Translations under genes and position numbers: made by a program
Notes under the pieces: generated by a model
Database searches by the model: none
Told to the model about the DNA's origin: nothing
Seen by the model: only the letters and a program-made list of their open reading frames with translations
Source: Sarocladium kiliense
Taxonomy: Eukaryota > Ascomycota > Sordariomycetes > Hypocreales > Sarocladiaceae
Assembly: GCA_030734395.1 (NCBI GenBank)
Contig: JAUZTG010000029.1
Span: forward strand, 2,790,001 to 2,854,000
DNA length: 64,000 nt
Direction: 5' to 3'
Shown: one piece after another, positions 57,462-64,000 of the stretch
How the letters are laid out: each line of letters opens with the position of its first letter
How positions within the stretch are numbered: the first letter of the stretch is position 1

Positions 57462-60400
57462 ATGGCTTCCGACGCTGGTCCTTCCTCTGCCGAGATGTCT
57501 GCTGCTCAGCGTATGATGCAGCAGCATCATACTCCCCACGCTGTTACTGTCGACGAGGTCCCTGACGAGGACGACCCTACCGCCCCCCTGCCTGGCAAGG
57601 AGAACGCCCCTTCTAAGAAGGGCCTCGACACCCAGTCTCATGACCTGTTCCCCGAACTCGGTGCTCCCAAGGGCAAGGCTCCTAATGTCGCTCCCATTTG
57701 GGGCGCGAAGAACAATGCCAATGGTGCTTCCAACGGCCCTTCCTCCAATGGAGCTTCTCGCTCCTCGACTCCTGGCATCGCCACTCCCACGTCGTCTGTT
57801 AAGACGCCTGCTATGTTCATTCCTGGCCGCAGTGTCGAGTCTGTGACGCTTGAGCCTCAGTACATCATGCAGCGTAACCAGCTCAAGCGCCCTATCCAGG
57901 ATACCATCAAGGACATCAACCGCCGCTCCCGAGCTCAAATCACCATGTCCACTGCTACCAACGGTCGTCTCAAGTTCGATGCTACCGGTCCTCAAGACGT
58001 CGCTCAACAGGCACTCAAGGACTTGGTCCAGCAGATCGGAACAAGGACCTCTATCAAGGTCCCAATTCCTAACTCGGCCCGAGCTCACATCATCGGCAAG
58101 GGCGGGTCTACTATCAAGGCTCTGCAGGAGAAGACTGGAGCGCGCATTCAGCTACCCAAGACTGACGAGCAGCCTGCTGCTGACGACGACGAGGCTGAGA
58201 TCGATGTGATTGTCGAGGGGAACGCACTCTCTGCTGCTTCTGCTCGCAACGAGATCTTGAAAATCGCTGGCGAGCGCTCAGCCAACACTCAGACCCGCGT
58301 CCGCGGTGTCCCTGCGGCTTTCTACCCTTTCATTGCAGGTCCTTCTGGCTCGTTCGCCCAGGCCCTTGAGGAGAACAATGGTGTGCAACTCCGTGTTCCT
58401 CCCCACTCTGCTTACTCTTCAGCCCCTGCTCCTGTTGCTCCTGGGCCGGGACAGCGCCCCGTTTTCCACCCAGCTGGCCCTGAGGATAACCACATCCAGC
58501 TTGCTGGTGACCGTGCAGCTGTACAGAAGGCCCGCGCTGAGATTGAGCAGCGTGTTGCTGAGCTCCACAAGCAACTCGAGATGGAGCAGCTTTCCATCCA
58601 GAGGGGTCGTCATCAGTTCATCATTGGCAACCGAGGTATCCCGATGGATGACTTCTTCGCCGAGACTGGCTGCGCTCTCATTCTTCCCCAGGATGAAGAA
58701 GATGACGTCGTCACTGTGATTGGACCCGCCGATCAGGTTCAGGTTGGTCTGGAGAAGGCCATGGACCTCGCCATGGGCATGCAAATGTCGAACCTCGATA
58801 TCGCGAGATTCCACCGCAATGCTCCTAGCGGCGCTGCTGCCCACGCCGGCTATGTTACCCGCTATCTCCGCCACCGCCGCGAGATCGAGCGTCTTGAGAA
58901 GGCTTACAACACCCACATCAACACCCCTTTCTCTCAAGATGGTGCTCTGCCTTGGGAGCTGTACTCGCGTGAGGGCAAAAACGCCATTCGTGCTCAGTCC
59001 GAGATCACTGGTATCATCAACGGCCACCCGCCGGCAAGGATGCAAACTGTCAATGTCGACCCATTCTTCCACCAGCATCTGCGCAATGACATCACCCCTC
59101 GGGTGAAAAGCGATTACGGCGTCCACGTTGTTGTTCCCGAGGCATCTGAGGCCAACGCACCAGTTCTGTTGGTGTATGAGGGTCCTGATCCCTCTGATGG
59201 CCTTTACCAACCCTCGCGCACCAAGCCTTCCGATGAGGAGATCCGTGCGTTCAGAAAGGGTCTCGAGGATGCGCAGAAGCACATCCTTGACCTCATCTCC
59301 AAGCAAGAGCAGCTGAGCAGCGAGACTCTGGAAGTTCCGGTTAAGTACCACGAGCGTCTGCGTCGCTTCATTAAGAAGGAGCAGGAGAACCGTTCTGCGG
59401 AGCAAATTCCCATCCGTGTCACCAAGGTTGGCACTTCTATCACACTTCGTGGCCCTGCTTCTGCTGTGGCCTCTCTTGCCAAGAAGGCCAATGCTTTCGT
59501 GGAGCAGGAGAAGGAGGATGACAAGGAGCGTGGTTTCACCCTGAGCTTCGACTTCCCGCAGAAGTTTGCTAATCACCTGATCGGCAAGGGTGGCAGCCGT
59601 ATCAAGGAGCTGAGAGACCAGTTCGATGTCGAAATCCAGGTGCAGGATGGCAAGGTCGAACTCAAGGGCCCCAAGGCCAAGGCGGAGGCGGCACGCTCTC
59701 ACATCCAAAACCTCGGCCGTAGCTTCGCTGACGAGACCACGCACACCCTCAAGATTGACCCCAAGTATCACAGGGAGCTGATCGGTGCTCAGGGAGGCCA
59801 GATCAACCGTCTTCAAAATCGCTACAAGGTTCTTATCTTCTTCCCTCGGTCGGGCAAGAACAACGCCGACGACCAATCCAATGTGGATGCCGCCAGCGAC
59901 GCGGGAGGCAAGCCTCGTCGTCAGCAAGGGCCGGACGAGGTTATCATCCGTGGACCCAAGAAGGGTGCTGACGAGGCTCGTGACGAGATATTCTCACTCT
60001 ATAAGTACCTCGAGGAGCACGGAGCGACCGCGTCTGTCCCTGTGAAGCAGAAGCAAGTCGGCTCTCTCATCGGACAGGGCGGTGCTGCACTCGATGAGCT
60101 ACGCCAGCAGACCGGCGCCAGGATTGACGTGCCCGCGGATCGGGACACAGAGATTGTGGAGATCGTCATCAAGGGCACCGCTGCTCAAGTTGCTAAGGCC
60201 AAGAAGATTCTTGAGGAGAAGCGTTCTGTATTCGATGATACTGTCGTCCAAACGATTGAGGTCGACAAGAAGCACCATCGGGCTCTCATTGGCCAAGGAG
60301 GTATGTTATGCTACGCAGCGCCTATTACCAACGTTGTACTAACATGTAGCAGGTCAAACTCTCAAGGAGATTGTCGTGAGAGCTGGAGGCTCTGATGACA

Positions 60401-61314
60401 GGAGAGAGCTCGCCCGCACCATTCAGTTCCCGAAGCAGGAGGCCGATGGAAACACTATCAAGGTCGAGGGCCGGACTGAAGTTGTGCAGAAGATCATTCA
60501 GCGCATCGAGGAGATGGTCGCTGAGCGCGAGAGCCAGGTGACCGAGATGGTCGAAGTCCCGATCGACCAGCACCGGTCCCTCATCGGCCGTGGCGGTGAG
60601 ACAAAGCGCCAGATGGAGACGAAGTTCTCTGTTTCCATCGACGTCCCGCGCCAGGGTGACGGCAAGACTGGCGTCAAGATTGTAGGCCGCCCGGAGAACG
60701 TTACTCAGGCCAAGGAACACATTCAGAGCCTGCTCAAGTCCCAGCAAGGCGAAACGGTTCAGGTGCCGCGCAGCATGCACCATGCTGTATCGAACGGCGG
60801 ACAGTTCTTCCGTCAGCTACGCAGCAACCATCAGGTGACTGTGGATCACGCGGGTGCTTCACTTCCGAGCAAGCCTGACGCGTCTGCACGGGAGAACGGT
60901 GGATCCCTGCCACTGATTACTGACGATGCGGATGCAAACACGGACGCGCATTCGTGGAAGGTCGTCAAGACTACATCTGGGGAGGACGGCGACATTCCTT
61001 GGGTGCTTCGTGGGAGCCCTGAGAATGTGGCCAAGGCTAAGGAGCTGATCCAGAAGGCGTTGGAACAAGCTGAGAAGCAGGATGCTACCGGCTACCTGAT
61101 CCTGCCTGATCCGCGCACCTACCGCCACGTCATTGGGCCTAGCGGGTCCAAGGTCAACTCGATCCGCAAGCAGAGCAACTGCAAGATTCAGGTACCCCGC
61201 GACCAGGCCAAGGACGAGGCGATTGAGATTATCGGCACGGCCGAGGGTGTTGAGATCGCTAAGGACCTGATCCTGGCTGCGGTACGTGAGGGCGTCAATA
61301 GGGCTAAGGAGTAG
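57462..61314 (+). CDS. scp160: Multi-KH RNA-binding protein Scp160/vigilin
   Basis: Ribosome- and mRNA-associated protein with tandem KH domains, 1266 aa, close to vigilin and to yeast Scp160. Exons 57462-60300 and 60353-61314; intron 52 nt with TACTAAC-type branch sequence. I use the TAGCAG acceptor at 60352 because it restores LIGQGGQTLKEI. GxxG-type KH loops are clearly visible at least eight times: IIGKGGSTIK, IIGNRGIPM, LIGKGGSRIK, LIGAQGGQIN, LIGQGGAALD, LIGQGGQTLK, LIGRGGETK and VIGPSGSKVN; further degenerate repeats (such as FIAGPSGSFAQ) lie between. The N-terminal 90 residues are disordered (Pro/Ser/Asn-rich), with an LFPELG motif. In yeast Scp160 binds translating ribosomes at the ER and influences ploidy and mating signalling. 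Codon bias suggests high expression. Confidence 0.95.
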
Positions 61315-62028
61315 GGATCATGTCCTAGCGTGGACGTGAGATGATTGGGAATGTGTCGAAGAAAGGTGGTATTTTCAAGGAGTGAAAGCATGATGATGAA
61401 AACGGGGGTCGAGTAATGTTAACAATGGGGTGAAAAACAACGCGGCTGCTGATGTTAGCCCGAAGAATGTCTGTAGCTGATGAAATCAGAACACATCAAC
61501 TCACCGGTCCCCCGTACAGTACTCATAGCTTCGGCTTGTTTTTGTGAACGATGTCTTGTCGACTGACTGTGTTGAAATCTGCGTTTGGGGCAATGCGAGG
61601 AGCGTGGCGAGGCGTTGCTGCCAATAGGAACGCGAACTAAACGACACAGATGTGTCCATCTGACGATGTAAGCGAAAGAGGATGAGAGACCGTACTCGGA
61701 TTGATCTGATATGCATTGGGATCGATCGTCGTAATCGTGCTTACAGCTCCCCCGTCCAGATAGTGCTGAACCCCTGAATCTGGGAACCTCAGGCTAAGAG
61801 TCCCTGCTCGTAGAATGTGCGCGGCTGTTAGCTGGATATGGAAATTGGCGGCAGCAGGGGTCCTCCCCCAAAAATCAACGACACCACCACTGTCCTAGTC
61901 CCGCCTCCGTACACCAACACTCGTGTTGACCACGAGAATACTTCTGACGCTCGTCGTCGTTGCCAATTGAACGTCCTGGCTCTTTTACTGTGCAATACGT
62001 TCCAGTGGAAGTCAAGTTAGCCGCCACG
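61315..62028 (+). other. Intergenic, erg27 promoter
   Basis: 714 bp between scp160 and erg27, same strand. No gene or repeat is seen. Confidence 0.5.
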
Positions 62029-63583
62029 ATGGGCGCACCGTGGGATGTCGCCTCGCCAGAGGAGCAGCTCTTCGTCATGGTGACAGGCGCAAACAGGTTC
62101 GTCCCAAAGCTTCACACCGCCATATCCCTTTGAGCACTCAAATACTAACTCCGACTACAGTGGTATCGGTTTGGCTACCTGCGAACGCCTCATCAACGAA
62201 TTCCTTCTCACTCGTCCCCTCACCGCTCACCTCATCCTCCTCCCAACCACCCGTTCCGCATCCAAAGCCCTCGATACGATCTCCCACCTCCGCCGTCACG
62301 CCTCCCAAGTCGCCCACACCTCCCTCGCACTCAAGAGGCGCTCTAGCACGGGCTCTTATAATCCTCAATCCGCAATCGATCGAGTTCATATCCTCAGCCC
62401 GCAGGTTGATCTATGCGACCTACGTGGCATTCGGGATCTTGCAGAGAGGCTTTGCCATGGTGAGGTTGGCAACCCGAAAGGGTTAGAGGGAGAGTACCTG
62501 AATGCAGTGCGCGTGCCGAGGATAGATGCGATTGTATGCAATGCTGGGTTTGGAGGGTGGACAGGGTTCGATTTCTTCGGGGCAATCTGGCAGATTGGGA
62601 CGCAAGGAATTCAGAGGGCGGTGACATGGCCAAACTTCAAGGTCCCCATGCCGACGCGCATCTTGAACCAGCAGCCGGGCTATGACTATGTGAGTTTCTT
62701 GCTCCTGGCAAGATGATACCCTGATCCGTTACTGACTGTATAGCAGCCTGCGAAGCCTCTTCTTGGTGAGGTGTTCTGCGCATGTGTCTTCGGGCATTAT
62801 GTTCTTATCCACGACCTCCTCCCTCTGCTCTGCCGCTCCTCTCCATCCGACACACCTGCTCGCGTCATTTGGTCCAGCAGCGTCGAGGCCGTTGCTTCTG
62901 CCTTCGACCCTTCCGACATACAAGCCCTCTCCAACCCAATAGCTTACGAGTCCGCCAAACGACTTACCGACATACTTTCCCTGACCTGCTCGCTACCGTC
63001 CTCAAGCCCGCACTCACGACAATGGCTCACACCGTGTGATGCCACGGTGGCCGCACAGAAGCCATACCCGCCCAAGGTCTACCTTACGCATCCCGGTGTC
63101 GTTGCCAGCACATTCTTCCCTGTACCCTGGTTCCTCATGTGGGCATATAGGTGGATTCTGGTGGTGGCAAGGTGGCTCGGGTCGCCATGGCACTGCGTCA
63201 ATAGCTATTCAGGGTCTAAATCAGCAGGCTGGCTAGTCTTGGAGCCACAGGCAAGTCTAGACGCGAGCGAAGGTGAGAGGGTGAAGTGGGGATCTACATG
63301 TGACACGAAACTCCGTGAGGGTGTCAAGCGTACGGAGGTCGATGGCTGGGGTTGGGAGGGCAAGCCCGTGGATGCTGAGAAGGTGAGGGCTGACACAGCA
63401 GAGGGTGTTCTGCACATGGGTGTGGGCAGGCATAAAATTAGAGATACAACTGAGGAGGACGTGAGACTGTTTGAAGAGCAAGGAAAGGAGTGCTGGCAGG
63501 AGATGGAGAAGTTGAGAGGTGTGTGGGAGGAGATCGCTGTGGAGAAGGGAATGCTGGATGCGCAGATTAACGGGAAGCACTAG
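62029..63583 (+). CDS. erg27: 3-keto-steroid reductase Erg27
   Basis: Sterol biosynthesis: reduces the C-3 ketone during C-4 demethylation of lanosterol-type intermediates, in the ER with Erg25/Erg26/Erg28. Exons 62029-62096, 62161-62689, 62744 (or 62747)-63583; 478 or 477 aa. Splicing intron 1 creates the SDR nucleotide-binding motif VTGANSGIGLATCE. NAG motif: IVCNAGFGGWTG. The catalytic Ser is in VIWSSSVEA and the pair Y-x3-K in AYESAKRLTD. The phrase PLLGEVFCACVFGHYVLIHD is a family hallmark before it. A hydrophobic C-terminal stretch (FPVPWFLMWAYRWILVVARW) can anchor the protein at the ER or lipid droplets. The last acceptor is a tandem TAGCAG, which may yield two isoforms differing by one Gln. 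Longer than yeast Erg27 (347 aa), mainly through inserts and a charged tail. Confidence 0.93.
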
Positions 63584-63812
63584 GATGGAGGGCACTGACC
63601 GTATAATAATAGTAATGAAGCATGGAGACTGAGATAACGAGCTGGAAGAGTGATGACATCGCCTGCATTTCGCCTTGTAACCCCGAAACGCCAAAGCTAA
63701 GTAGCCCAAGTCTGACAACCCCCGGATATCACAACGGGTCCGAACAAAACCAAGAAGAGATAGAAAGCAACATGTTCCTATGAATTAATGGCACAAATCA
63801 AAACGCAACCTT

Positions 63813-64000
63813 TCATGACCCTTCATCCGACCTCACTCTCCTCAAAACGACCTTATGCCCCCTCCCAAACAGCCCAAGACACAATGGCAACGGCATAACC
63901 GCCAACGCAACAACCGCCTGGAAGATCAATGCCCTCTTCATATTCTTCGGCGGATCGGCGTCTTTCCCATCGACGAGCGCATCACTCACCAGCACGAAGA
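63813..64000 (-). CDS. C-terminal end of a membrane protein, partial
   Basis: Minus-strand frame open to the right edge and ending with a stop at 63813. The visible about 62 residues contain a charged loop (DGKDADPPKNMKRALI), one hydrophobic helix (VVALAVMPLPLCLGLFG) and a basic tail (RGHKVVLRRVRSDEGS). This is the arrangement of the last transmembrane segment and cytosolic tail of a transporter such as an MFS protein, but too little is seen to name it. A GTGAGT at 63989-63984 could be a donor with an acceptor at a downstream TTCCAG, so the loop may be intronic. Confidence 0.5.
   Translation of the reverse strand, partial: FVLVSDALVDGKDADPPKNMKRALIFQAVVALAVMPLPLCLGLFGRGHKVVLRRVRSDEGS

Noticed and set aside
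57396..59927. Long minus-strand frames opposite scp160 (230 and 502 codons)
   Set aside because: Antisense shadows of a strongly codon-biased gene; Leu/Val/Asp-rich translations without motifs.

Overview
The window is eukaryotic nuclear DNA from a filamentous ascomycete (Pezizomycotina). Genes are split by short GT-AG introns of about 46-110 nt, Zn2Cys6 regulators are present, and there are recognisable orthologues of fungal Tvp18, Sft1, Rsc9, Aim21, Ysc84/Lsb4, Ste20, Scp160 and Erg27. I cannot fix the class or species. I rebuilt 18 spliced gene models by joining reading frames at GT-AG sites; each keeps frame and ends at a stop. Four further genes need no intron, and two genes run off the window edges.

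Left region (1-9562), accessory in character: a 5'-truncated Zn2Cys6 regulator, an aldo-keto reductase, a divergent 1248-residue adenylation-thiolation-reductase protein that ends in a complete gluconokinase-like domain, and a small secreted CVNH lectin. Regulator, carboxylate reductase and aldehyde reductase together look like a small undescribed metabolic locus. The A-T-R-kinase fusion is the most unusual protein in the window.

9563-17495: an unrecognised Q-rich protein, Aim21, and a 3.4-kb gap without a supportable gene. 17496-24261: a second accessory block made of an intronless sulfamidase-type sulfatase, a divergent regulator with two complete Zn2Cys6 domains in tandem, and a sugar-porter MFS transporter. 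The sulfatase/regulator promoter and the transporter promoter share an identical 12-mer and several CGG-type elements, suggesting one regulon for uptake and desulfation of a sulfated (amino)sugar.

24895-63583 is mostly conserved housekeeping: Tvp18 (16-nt micro-exon), an ornithine cyclodeaminase/mu-crystallin family protein, a PTS2-type peroxisomal thiolase (7-nt first coding exon), MsrB, an ArfGAP, the SNARE Sft1, Ysc84/Lsb4, an unknown basic protein, Rsc9, a mitochondrial-type SDR, the PAK kinase Ste20, the multi-KH protein Scp160/vigilin and the sterol enzyme Erg27. Membrane-traffic and actin-patch genes (Tvp18, ArfGAP, Sft1, Lsb4, Ste20, Aim21) are frequent but not operonic. Two long gaps (44475-48654 and 53838-57461) hold no gene I can support. 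The right edge cuts a minus-strand membrane-protein gene.
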